64,000 nucleotides of DNA, from positions 1,426,001 through 1,490,000 of the forward strand of contig NZ_CP073586.1 of assembly GCF_022267555.1 (NCBI RefSeq), written 5' to 3'. Numbering within the stretch: the stretch's first letter is position 1; each line of letters opens with the position of its first letter. A program made the position numbers and the translations under genes. Shown here in pieces: positions 35,799 through 44,660 of this stretch. The stretch is from Proteiniphilum propionicum (lineage in GTDB: Bacteria; Bacteroidota; Bacteroidia; Bacteroidales; Dysgonomonadaceae). The notes beneath the pieces are model-generated. The model searched no databases. It saw only the letters and a list, made by a program, of their open reading frames with translations, and was not told where the DNA came from.

Positions 35799-36827
35799 AT
35801 GACAACAAGAAGAGATTTTTTACGCAATCTGGCAGCAATAGGTGCTGTTGCCGGCTCACCTAAATTGCTTTTTTCCAATCCAAAGTCTTTGACTGTTGCA
35901 AGTATGCAATCTGGCGCGAAAAATAAAATGTGGGCATGCCTGATGCATCTGAGCGTAAACATGTGGAGGGCCTATTATTATGATCTGCAATGGAACGAAT
36001 CTCTCTGGAATGAAGCCTTGGAGAGTATGACAGCTGCAGGAATGGATACGGTAGTGATTGATCTGGGTGATGCTGTGCAATACCGGAGTCATCCTGAAAT
36101 AGCTGTAAAGGGTGCCTGGTCAACCGAAAAGCTGCAAGAGGAACTGGTTAAAATTCGCAAGATGGGGCTTCGTCCAATTCCGAAGTTGAATTTTTCCACC
36201 TATCACGATTCATGGTTGGGGCCCTATAGCAAAATGGTATCTTCAGACGCTTATTATCAGGTATGCAAGGATCTTATAGCTGAGATATGCTACCATTTTG
36301 AAAAGCCTGATTTTTTTCATCTGGGTATGGATGAAGAGTATGAACCCAATCATCTAACCTTCGATTCCATCTCAATCAGACAGAACAAGCAGTATTGGGG
36401 CGATTTTTATTTTTTAATTGGAGAGGTGTTTAAAAATGGATCCCGTCCATGGGTCTGGCAGGATTATATCAGGAAATATCCGGATGAATTTGCGAAAATG
36501 ATGCCCAAATCGGTGTTGCAGAGCAACTGGTATAACAGAAACAATTTTAATCCCGAAAACAATCCCTCTATCAAGGCTTACCAAACGCTTAACGAGCTCG
36601 GTTATGAACAGGTGCCCGGTGGTAGTAACTATTATGAAGGTACCGATGAAAACTTTATGAATAATGTGAAGTTTTGCACAAAGAATATATCTGATGAGAA
36701 GCTTCTGGGTTTCATCCAATCGTCATGGAGATTCACTACCGAGGAGAACAGAACGCATATACTAAACGCCATAGAATTGGCAGGAAAAGCAAAGAAATGG
36801 TACAATGAGTACACATCATCTCATTAG
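35799..36827 (+). CDS. Tat-exported TIM-barrel-like protein (GH20-like HLGMDEE motif)
   Basis: 342 aa. Tat leader MTTRRDFLRNLAAIGAVAGS. The body has alternating strand/helix pattern with MDTVVIDLGDAVQYRSHPEI, GLRPIPKLNFSTYHDSWLGP and, near residue 177, FFHLGMDEEYEP. H-x-G-x-D-E is the layout of the catalytic Asp-Glu pair in GH20 hexosaminidases, but the rest does not let me assign that family. SVLQSNWYNRNN is another conserved block. The paralogue at 37196 shares all of these. Function: probably glycoside-active, unproven. Confidence 0.7.
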   Translation: MTTRRDFLRNLAAIGAVAGSPKLLFSNPKSLTVASMQSGAKNKMWACLMHLSVNMWRAYYYDLQWNESLWNEALESMTAAGMDTVVIDLGDAVQYRSHPEIAVKGAWSTEKLQEELVKIRKMGLRPIPKLNFSTYHDSWLGPYSKMVSSDAYYQVCKDLIAEICYHFEKPDFFHLGMDEEYEPNHLTFDSISIRQNKQYWGDFYFLIGEVFKNGSRPWVWQDYIRKYPDEFAKMMPKSVLQSNWYNRNNFNPENNPSIKAYQTLNELGYEQVPGGSNYYEGTDENFMNNVKFCTKNISDEKLLGFIQSSWRFTTEENRTHILNAIELAGKAKKWYNEYTSSH

Positions 36828-37195
36828 ATATCATAACTTGTTCCGTCTGGAAATATGTTGATCTATGACTTTCGCATGTGTTTCGGTTAGAACTGACAAG
36901 TTTACTTAAAAAACCAGAACGCTCTTTGTATTCCACCGGTACCACTTATCATAAACATTTTTTATGAGCTAATGTGAATTGTTGGGCAAGAGGGACTGGA
37001 TAAATATGAAAGATGACATTATTGCCGATAAACTCGATTTTTACATGCTGGAGAATGTGGAAATCAATATTCTCTCAGTAAACAGGGTTGAAATGGATGC
37101 CGAGGCACTGCTGACAATGTTTTAATTTATATATGCGAAACTTGAGTAAGAGATAAACAGTTGTGAACACAACTACAATTTAAACAATTTCCAAA
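36828..37195. other. Intergenic region with a 39-codon orphan ORF
   Basis: An ORF with ATG at 37006 and TAA at 37123-37125 encodes MKDDIIADKLDFYMLENVEI and then NILSVNRVEMDAEALLTMF. It is open upstream to about 36974, so it may be the tail of a lost gene. No family recognised. Nothing else seen. Confidence 0.3.
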
Positions 37196-38265
37196 ATGAT
37201 AAAAAGAAGAGAATTTATTCAGAGCATAGCTGCTGCGGGTCTGATGGCCAATTTGGCAGGATCTGCTTTTGCGCAACCTGCCAAAAGAAAGAAAGAGGAG
37301 TTTATCTGGGCAAATCTGCTACATTTGAGTTACAATATGTGGGAGGATCATACCCCTTCGCCCTATCAGGACACTGTATTCAAAGGTAATGATTGCAGGG
37401 AGGCTTATCTTTGGGCTCATAAATATCATCCCGACCTTACATTCGATAAAAAGATGTGGAACAGTCTATTAATCAGAATGGCCGATAAGGGCATGAATAT
37501 GGTTATAATCGATTTGGGAGATGGTGTAAAATACGACAGCCATCCTGAAATTGCTGTCAATGGTGCATGGAGCACATCCCAATTGAAGAAAGAATTAAAG
37601 ATTATTCGTGGGCTTGGGTTGGAACCCATACCCAAACTAAACTTTTCAACTGGGCACAAAGCGTGGTTAGGGCCCTATCAGAGAATGGTATCCTCCGATA
37701 CTTATTATCATGTATGTTCCAACCTGATTAATGAAGTTATCGACCTGTTTGATAAACCCCGTTTTTTCCACCTCGGCATGGACGAGGAAACCGCTGACAA
37801 TCAGAGGACGCATCAGAATGTGGTGGTTAGGCAGGGCGACCTTTGGTGGCATGATTTCTATTATCTGACAGAACTGGTTGAAACACAAAACGTACGCCCC
37901 TGGATCTGGTCTGACTATGCATGGAGTTTCCCGGATGAATTCTTTAAAAAGATGCCAAAGTCGGTTCTCCAGAGCAACTGGTATTATGGGACACAGTTTG
38001 AAAAGTTTGCCAACCCTTTGCATGAAAAATATGTAAGAATATACGATCAGCTTGAAGAGCACGGTTTTGATCAGGTGCCGACTGGCAGCAACCACAGTAA
38101 CGATATTAATTTCAGAGAAACAGTCAAATATTGTGAAAAAAAATAGCGCCAGAGAGGCTCAAAGGGTTTATGCAGACCGTATGGAGGCCAACTCTTCCCG
38201 CCTGTCAACAAAAACACACCGATGCCATTGATCAGGTTTCAGAGGTGATCCGTAGCAGGAGCTGA
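37196..38265 (+). pseudogene. Second Tat TIM-barrel-like paralogue, frameshifted at an A8 run
   Basis: Tat leader MIKRREFIQSIAAAGLMANL ending SAFAQ. It aligns throughout with the protein at 35799: NMVIIDLGDGVKYDSHPEIA, LEPIPKLNFSTGHKAWLGPY, FFHLGMDEETAD, SVLQSNWYYG. An insert of about 20 residues (TPSPYQDTVFKGNDCREAYL) is unique to it. The frame stops at TAG 38144-38146 just after a run of eight A (38136-38143). With one more A it would continue as IAPERLKGFMQTVWRPTLPA to the TGA at 38263-38265, matching the C-terminus of the paralogue. As sequenced it lacks the last 40 residues (316 aa). Confidence 0.75.
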
Positions 38266-38355
38266 GACGAAAAAAGCTCAACAGACGTTAAGATGCTTCA
38301 ACGTGCGATCTTTGCGTATCTTGAGAAATGGGTTGCTTAAATAAAAAACATTTTG

Positions 38356-38389
38356 TTTGCTTTCGAAAACATTTATGTCGATAGCTGTG
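38356..38389 (+). promoter_or_regulatory. Candidate promoter before the DUF4861 gene
   Basis: TTTG (38356-38359) and TAGCTGTG (38382-38389) 22 bp apart; the -7 box has the same TGTG ending as the susC promoter. Weak evidence on its own. Confidence 0.3.
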
Positions 38390-38541
38390 GTAAATAAGAA
38401 TTAATCAGCAATCAATACAGGGGAGTAACCATTGATGTACATTTGAACCCGGAGAATAATTGTTAAGCCACGTTAAAGAAAAAGATTTCCATGCCAATCC
38501 TTTTCAAACGTCCGGACAAGCTATTAAATTTATCTAAAAAT

Positions 38542-41136
38542 ATGAAAACAGCTTTATTTGGAGCTATTTTGTGTTTCCTGCTTACTGATGTTCAGGCAGC
38601 AAATCTGACAGAGAAAGAGAAAAAACAATTGGCTTTTGAATGGGTTTTTGGAGATCTGGCAAAGTTCGACCAGGTGATAGTGCAAAAAGTACTTTCTGAT
38701 ACGCACGGAAAACGTTACTACATAGATCATGACTGTGATGGAAAGCCGGAGGAAGTGTGGTTTATTGATATTGATCCCCGTCATAACGAAAGTAAACGGC
38801 CCATATTGGTTCGTGTTATTGATGAAGATGGTGATTTGGAGATGGGCGGTGAACCTGATCTGGACAGTGATCTATATTTGGCAGACTGGAATGCAGATGG
38901 GCAGGTAGATGCAGTTGTTGATTACGAAGATATAGATGGCGATCGTGATGTTGACCTTATGTCAATGTTCTTTTATGATGCCAGGTATGGTTTAAGGGCC
39001 TGGTGGGGCCGCGATGACGGAGATGATAATTTGTTGTGGTACGATGTTGATTACTACTATTATCAAAACCCATGTCAAAACAACACTCATTTCGGTGGAG
39101 ACGAAACATTCTTTGCTTTTTATATAAAACCCGGTGAAAAATATTGGACACCTTTCTTTGAAAATCCGTTCCTATTTTATGATCTTGATGGAGATGGCAT
39201 TACGGAGGAGGTGCTACGGGTGTCAGGGCAGGAAGACGTGGTGCATACTATACGATGGAGCTTTGACCTGGATAACGATGCAACCGTCGTCAACCCCAGA
39301 GATTTCGACGTTTCCTTATCCGCATACGCTCCCGGGCTGGAAATTGGAAATAGAGTAACCACATGGGCTTCCGATGAACACAGTGAGGTGGGCAATATTT
39401 TGCGTGTAGAGAAAAAGCAAAGTGAAACCATTGTTATCAGGGATATACCTTCGCACCTAGTATTAAAACGAAGTGAGGCAATTTCTTTTTTCTCCGATAT
39501 AAAATGGTCGAAAGTTTTAATGACCTGGGACGAAAATGATTTGAATAAAGCCTGGGACGGTAAGCGTACCGATATTGAGAGATGGGAGGGAATTATTGCA
39601 GCGCCCTCTACCGAAAAGGGATTTGAATTTCCTGTTATCGGAGGCCCCGATTGTGGCCCATACAACAAACGCTATCAGGTATTGACAAAGCCATCCCTGC
39701 CAAATGAGTTTTATTTCAATCCTGCCGAAGGTCGGCTTCATATCAAAAACAGCGACAAGACATGGCTGAGAGTTGATTATGACTACGACAACAAAGAAGA
39801 TATGTATTATTTGTGGACGGATACCAATAATGATGGGTTTTTGGATAAAGTAGAAGTCGATATCAATGGAGATGGCAGGTTTGATGACAGCTGGCAGTTT
39901 GATGTGTCAGAGGTAAAGTCTGTCCGGTGGCGTTTTGAAGAGCTTGGTCCTGTCTATTCACCTGTAGTTGCTGATTTCCCCTCACAACTCTATTTGCTGA
40001 ACAATATGTTGATAGGTGCATTGAGATCTCTAAAGCCTGGATTGGAACAGGACGAGGTGTGGAATATGATAGAAAAAAGAATACAGAACGATATCCTTTC
40101 GAAAAATCTGTCCGAACGCCTTGTTAACAGCGATGAATCCATGCTTTATTACCTGAGGATTGCTGCAGATCGGAGGATGTTTAATCTGAAAAAGCAATAT
40201 AAAAAGAGAGACTTTTGGAAAAAAATAGATGCGGAGCGGACAAAAGGGGATTTTAAGAAAATGATACAGCTGATACGGGAGGAGTTTAAGCTGCAAAATA
40301 CCGTGCAAGATTACTCTTCCTGGGTGGCAGGATTAAGGGCTCTACCTGATAAAAATGGGGTTGCATGGGATAATACGTGGTTTCCCCCGAACTGGGGATG
40401 GGAGTCTGAGAAAGCTGCTTTTCGTTGTTATGACGGACACTTTGACCTGTTTGGAAAGCGAACTGATACATTGATATATAAGAATATCTCAAAAAGCGGC
40501 AATTATCACAAAGATACAAACGGTTGGGGAATGGATATTCTGCATGTCGGAAAAACAGGCGGATGCGGGGGATTGGTTTTGTATGTTGATGGAGTTGCCT
40601 ACCCTGTAAGGAACGAGAAAGAAACCGGAGACCCGGTGTTTACGGCACGGCTATTAAAAAAAACCACTGATACGGTTACCTTAGAGTTTGTAGCTGAAAA
40701 TGTTGGGCCCGCAGATAGTCCATATACAGTCTATATCCGCCCTTCCGCCATTGCCGGAAGAAAAGACTCTCCCATTGAGATTTTTGTCGAAGGAGGCGAA
40801 AGAGGGCGGACCTTAGCTATTGGTCTTACCTTAACCACATTGGGCACCGAAGGCTTCTTCTGTGACAGGGAAGCTGGGGTGATGGGTAGCTGGGGGTTTC
40901 AAGACCCGGAGATCGGCTGGATAGGAATAGGGATTATTTTCCCTTCCGACAGGTATCTTTTTTTAGACAAACAACCGGAAGAACGCCGGGTGGTGCTTCG
41001 ATACAATCCTGGAGAATCGCTGCGGTACAATATACAGGGCGATTGGCTTAGAGCTCATCAATTTCCCCGCTCACCAGGTATTAGGGAATGGAAAAATGTA
41101 TTGAAGAATACAGCATTAAAAAAATCCTGTAAATAA
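38542..41136 (+). CDS. Secreted DUF4861 protein with EF-hand/dockerin-type calcium loops
   Basis: The start at ATG 38542 gives the signal MKTALFGAILCFLLTDVQA and a mature protein of about 845 residues; an ATG at 38491 would spoil the signal. The N-terminal 460 residues hold many Asp-rich loops of the DxDxDG type: DHDCDGKPEE, DEDGDLEMG, DWNADGQVD, DIDGDRDVD, DLDGDGITEE, DTNNDGFLD, DINGDGRFDD. The C-terminal third (GWGMDILHVGKTGGCGGLVL, YPVRNEKETGDP) matches DUF4861, a domain found in PULs. I infer a calcium-stabilised glycan-binding or glycan-active protein. Confidence 0.65.
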   Translation: MKTALFGAILCFLLTDVQAANLTEKEKKQLAFEWVFGDLAKFDQVIVQKVLSDTHGKRYYIDHDCDGKPEEVWFIDIDPRHNESKRPILVRVIDEDGDLEMGGEPDLDSDLYLADWNADGQVDAVVDYEDIDGDRDVDLMSMFFYDARYGLRAWWGRDDGDDNLLWYDVDYYYYQNPCQNNTHFGGDETFFAFYIKPGEKYWTPFFENPFLFYDLDGDGITEEVLRVSGQEDVVHTIRWSFDLDNDATVVNPRDFDVSLSAYAPGLEIGNRVTTWASDEHSEVGNILRVEKKQSETIVIRDIPSHLVLKRSEAISFFSDIKWSKVLMTWDENDLNKAWDGKRTDIERWEGIIAAPSTEKGFEFPVIGGPDCGPYNKRYQVLTKPSLPNEFYFNPAEGRLHIKNSDKTWLRVDYDYDNKEDMYYLWTDTNNDGFLDKVEVDINGDGRFDDSWQFDVSEVKSVRWRFEELGPVYSPVVADFPSQLYLLNNMLIGALRSLKPGLEQDEVWNMIEKRIQNDILSKNLSERLVNSDESMLYYLRIAADRRMFNLKKQYKKRDFWKKIDAERTKGDFKKMIQLIREEFKLQNTVQDYSSWVAGLRALPDKNGVAWDNTWFPPNWGWESEKAAFRCYDGHFDLFGKRTDTLIYKNISKSGNYHKDTNGWGMDILHVGKTGGCGGLVLYVDGVAYPVRNEKETGDPVFTARLLKKTTDTVTLEFVAENVGPADSPYTVYIRPSAIAGRKDSPIEIFVEGGERGRTLAIGLTLTTLGTEGFFCDREAGVMGSWGFQDPEIGWIGIGIIFPSDRYLFLDKQPEERRVVLRYNPGESLRYNIQGDWLRAHQFPRSPGIREWKNVLKNTALKKSCK

Positions 41137-41259
41137 TAAATCAAGGGTATATAATTTCAGGAAAAAATATTGCCCCCCAAAAAAAATCACCAATTACTTA
41201 ACGCTTTTTGAGGATTGGTTTACGTAAATATAAGATTTATGCATTTATTTTAATTTTAC

Positions 41260-41290
41260 TTTGCATATTATATGATATTACATAATTGTG
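41260..41290 (+). promoter_or_regulatory. Promoter of the susC operon
   Basis: TTTG at 41260-41263, exactly 19 bp, then TAATTGTG at 41283-41290. This is the Bacteroides sigma-ABfr layout with one mismatch in the -7 box (TAnnTTTG). Predicted transcription start near 41296, giving a leader of about 85 nt. Rest of 41137-41381 is AT-rich non-coding. Confidence 0.6.
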
Positions 41291-41381
41291 TTTTTGAAAT
41301 AATCCTTGTTGGTTGTTAACTTTTCAAGTGGTAACTATCTGTAAATAAGGAAAAGCAGTGAGTATTCGATAAAAGATTTAA

Positions 41382-44300
41382 ATGATTAAAAAAGTAAATC
41401 CAAAACAGATGAAAGGGAAAAGAACGTTAAATTTATTTTTCATCGTAATTGTTATGATGATCTTAAGTCCACTTTTTGCTGCAGGTAACGTCACTTCGGA
41501 CGGCAAAGAGTCAAAAGGTTTCAAAGAAAAAGCAACAATCATTGAAACTAAATTTGCACGGGATGTGGCACAACAACGAGTGAAAATTTCCGGGCGTGTG
41601 GTTGATCAGGATGGATTCCCTTTACCCGGGGTTGCTATATCGGTGAAGGAAAGAAAAGGAGTGGGAGTTGCAACTGATGCGGAAGGGAAATATTCCATTG
41701 AATGTGGTGCAAAGGAGACTCTGGTCTACACCTATGTCGGGTTTCTTCCTCAGGAACAGCTCGCCGGAGAAATTAACGGCGTAACCGTCACCCTGAAAGA
41801 AGATATCCTCACATTGGATGAGGTGCAGGTGGTTGCTTTCGGTAAACAAAAGAAAGAGAGTGTGATCAGCTCTATATCGACAGTTACACCCGGTGAATTA
41901 AGAGTACCATCAAGCAACATTACGACAGCTTTTGCTGGTAGAATGGCGGGAATTATCGCATACCAACGTTCGGGTGAGCCAGGATTGGACAATGCTGAGT
42001 TTTTTATTAGGGGTGTTACCACATTTAGTACTTACGGGAAAAAAGACCCGTTAATATTGATTGACGGAATTGAAATGAGCTCCACTGATCTGGCACGAAT
42101 AAACGTAGACGACATCTCGTCGTTCTCTATAATGAAAGACGCAAATGCCGCTGCTCTGTATGGTGCGCGCGGTGCAAACGGGGTTATCCTGGTTACAACC
42201 AAAGAAGGTTCGCCCGATAAGATTTCAGTGAATATCAGGGCTGAATTATCATCCTCAGGTAATACAGAACTTGTTGATATTGCCGACCCTGTTACTTACA
42301 TGAAACTTCGTAACGAAGCGGTAAGGACAAGAGACCCCATGGTGGCACTTCCCTATTCTTCAAACAAAATACGAAATACCGAACTGGGTATTGATCCCAT
42401 TATGTATCCTTCAGTAAATTGGTACGATTACCTTATTAAAGACCGTACATCAAATCAGAGGGTAAACCTTAATATAACCGGTGGTGGAAAAGCAGTGCAA
42501 TATTATCTTGCTGCAAATTACCAGCACGACACCGGAATTATTAAGGAAAGTAAGGAAAACATGGTGAATAACAATATTGATGTTAATCGTTTTCAGGTTC
42601 GCTCCAACGTGACTATCAAGTTTTCACCCACCACAAGTGGAATTGTGCGTGCCTACGGATCGTTCGATGATACAAGCGGCCCTAGGCCCGGTTGGATAGA
42701 CGGCAAGGAGGTATCTGGCGGGATTTATACTTTTCACTTGGCACGCAATGCCACACCTGTAGAATTCCTGCCATATTATCCCAAAGATGAAGCAAATATG
42801 GAAACAAAACACCTTCTCTTTGGTATGGGCAGCGAACTCGGATCATTTATCAATCCTTATGCTGAGATTGTTAGCGGATACATAGAGGATAGTAAATCTA
42901 TGATGTTGCTGCAGTTGGAAATTGAACATAAATTTACCGGACTATTGGATGGATTGTTTGCCAAGGGGATGTATAATACAAAACGAGATTCATATTATGA
43001 TATTAGACGTACCTATTCCCCGTTCTATTATACTCCTGCTACAACACTGGACGGCTCTTATAAATTATTCCCGCTTAATCCGGATTCAGGTACGGAATAC
43101 CTGACTTATAGCGAGGGCAAAAGAACGGTAACCTCTACCCAATATGGTGAGCTTAGGTTGGGATACAACAAGAAAATAAATGAGATACACGATATTAACG
43201 CGGTATTAGTAGGGACGTTAAGATCAGAAACCGGGGTTATCAGTATTGATGCTCGTGTTTCCGACAAGCTTCAGGCATCTTTGCCCAGGAGGAATATCTC
43301 CACAGCCGGAAGGTTGGCATATGGATACGATAGCCGCTATTTTATAGAGTTGAACTTCGGCTATAATGGTAGCGAGCGTTTTGCCCAAAACAACCGTTAC
43401 GGGTTTTTCCCTTCTGTCGGAGGCGGCTGGATGGTAAGCAATGAAGAGTTCATGTCTGCTACCAAAGATATTATTACCACATTGAAACTGAAAGCTACAT
43501 ACGGTAAGGTGGGTAACGACCAGATAGGTTCAAACTATGACCGCTTTTTTTATTTGTCTCAAATTGATATGTCTGGTACCGGTTACTGGTTTGGTATGGA
43601 CAGGGCCTACAGATCGGGTATAACAATAGGCAGGTATGCCAACGATCAGATAACCTGGGAAATTGCCAAAAAAACCAATCTGGGAATAGAACTCGGTTTA
43701 TTCAATGATCTTACTCTTCTGACTGATTACTTTACAGAAACCCGTGAAAATATTTTGCAAACCCGCACAGATATTCCAACAACAATGGGGCTCCGTGCAG
43801 TGCCACAGGCAAACGTGGGTGTTGCAAAAGGACATGGATTTGAAGTGGAGCTGAAATATCAGAAAAACTTCAATAAAGATTTCTGGACAGTGGTAAACAG
43901 TAATTTCACCTATGCATCAAGCAAATTTAAAGAATACGAAGAACCGGATTATAGCGATGTTCCGTGGAAATCGTACATTGGATATAAAATAAATCAACCA
44001 AGAGGATACATTGCAGAACGACTTTTTATCGATGAAGAAGATGTGAACAACTCCCCTAAACAGACTTTTGGAGTTTATATGGCCGGTGACATCAAATACA
44101 AGGATATAAACAACGATGGACAAATAACAACGGATGACATGGTGCCCATTGGATATCCGACTGTACCGGAAATCATTTACGGAGCAGGGTTTTCCATGGG
44201 TTATAAAGCATTCGATTTCTCATGTTTTTTCCAGGGTTCAGCACGTTCTTCATTTTTTATAGAACCTTCAAAAATTACACCATTCCTTAACAGAGGGCAA

Positions 44301-44648
44301 CGGGCACTATTGTCATATATTGCCGAAGATCATTGGTCGGAAAATAACCGGAATATCTACGCTTTTTGGCCGCGCTTATCAGAAACACAGATTAGCAATA
44401 ATAATCAGAATAGTACCTGGTGGTTGCGTAACGGTGCTTTTGTACGCTTGAAAACAGCGGAATTAGGATATACACTGCCCGCAAAACTAACGAAAAAATA
44501 CTATGTGAATATGTTCCGTATATATGTAAGCGGTAGTAACCTGCTGCATTGGTCCAAATTTAAGATGTGGGATCCCGAAATGGCAGGTGAGGGTTTGGGA
44601 TACCCAATACAGAGGGTGTTTAATATTGGAGTAAATATTAATTTTTAA
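41382..44648 (+). CDS. susC: SusC/RagA TonB-dependent outer-membrane transporter
   Basis: 1088 aa. After the signal (FFIVIVMMILSPLFAAGN) comes a carboxypeptidase-regulatory-like domain (ISGRVVDQDGFPLPGVAISV), then the plug: LDEVQVVAFGKQKKESVISS and PLILIDGIEMSSTDLARIN with DANAAALYGARGANGVILVT. The 22-strand barrel follows and ends VFNIGVNINF with terminal Phe. It imports oligosaccharides across the outer membrane together with the SusD lipoprotein encoded 12 bp later. No N-terminal STN domain, so regulation by an ECF sigma/anti-sigma pair through this receptor is unlikely. Confidence 0.97.
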   Translation: MIKKVNPKQMKGKRTLNLFFIVIVMMILSPLFAAGNVTSDGKESKGFKEKATIIETKFARDVAQQRVKISGRVVDQDGFPLPGVAISVKERKGVGVATDAEGKYSIECGAKETLVYTYVGFLPQEQLAGEINGVTVTLKEDILTLDEVQVVAFGKQKKESVISSISTVTPGELRVPSSNITTAFAGRMAGIIAYQRSGEPGLDNAEFFIRGVTTFSTYGKKDPLILIDGIEMSSTDLARINVDDISSFSIMKDANAAALYGARGANGVILVTTKEGSPDKISVNIRAELSSSGNTELVDIADPVTYMKLRNEAVRTRDPMVALPYSSNKIRNTELGIDPIMYPSVNWYDYLIKDRTSNQRVNLNITGGGKAVQYYLAANYQHDTGIIKESKENMVNNNIDVNRFQVRSNVTIKFSPTTSGIVRAYGSFDDTSGPRPGWIDGKEVSGGIYTFHLARNATPVEFLPYYPKDEANMETKHLLFGMGSELGSFINPYAEIVSGYIEDSKSMMLLQLEIEHKFTGLLDGLFAKGMYNTKRDSYYDIRRTYSPFYYTPATTLDGSYKLFPLNPDSGTEYLTYSEGKRTVTSTQYGELRLGYNKKINEIHDINAVLVGTLRSETGVISIDARVSDKLQASLPRRNISTAGRLAYGYDSRYFIELNFGYNGSERFAQNNRYGFFPSVGGGWMVSNEEFMSATKDIITTLKLKATYGKVGNDQIGSNYDRFFYLSQIDMSGTGYWFGMDRAYRSGITIGRYANDQITWEIAKKTNLGIELGLFNDLTLLTDYFTETRENILQTRTDIPTTMGLRAVPQANVGVAKGHGFEVELKYQKNFNKDFWTVVNSNFTYASSKFKEYEEPDYSDVPWKSYIGYKINQPRGYIAERLFIDEEDVNNSPKQTFGVYMAGDIKYKDINNDGQITTDDMVPIGYPTVPEIIYGAGFSMGYKAFDFSCFFQGSARSSFFIEPSKITPFLNRGQRALLSYIAEDHWSENNRNIYAFWPRLSETQISNNNQNSTWWLRNGAFVRLKTAELGYTLPAKLTKKYYVNMFRIYVSGSNLLHWSKFKMWDPEMAGEGLGYPIQRVFNIGVNINF

Positions 44649-44660
44649 TTCACGAGTAAA

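Noticed and set aside
38266-38340. Further extension of the frameshifted HLGMDEE gene past its TGA
   Set aside because: The same frame continues as DEKSSTDVKMLQRAIFAYLE to a TAA, but the paralogue ends before this point, so I cannot show it belongs to the gene.
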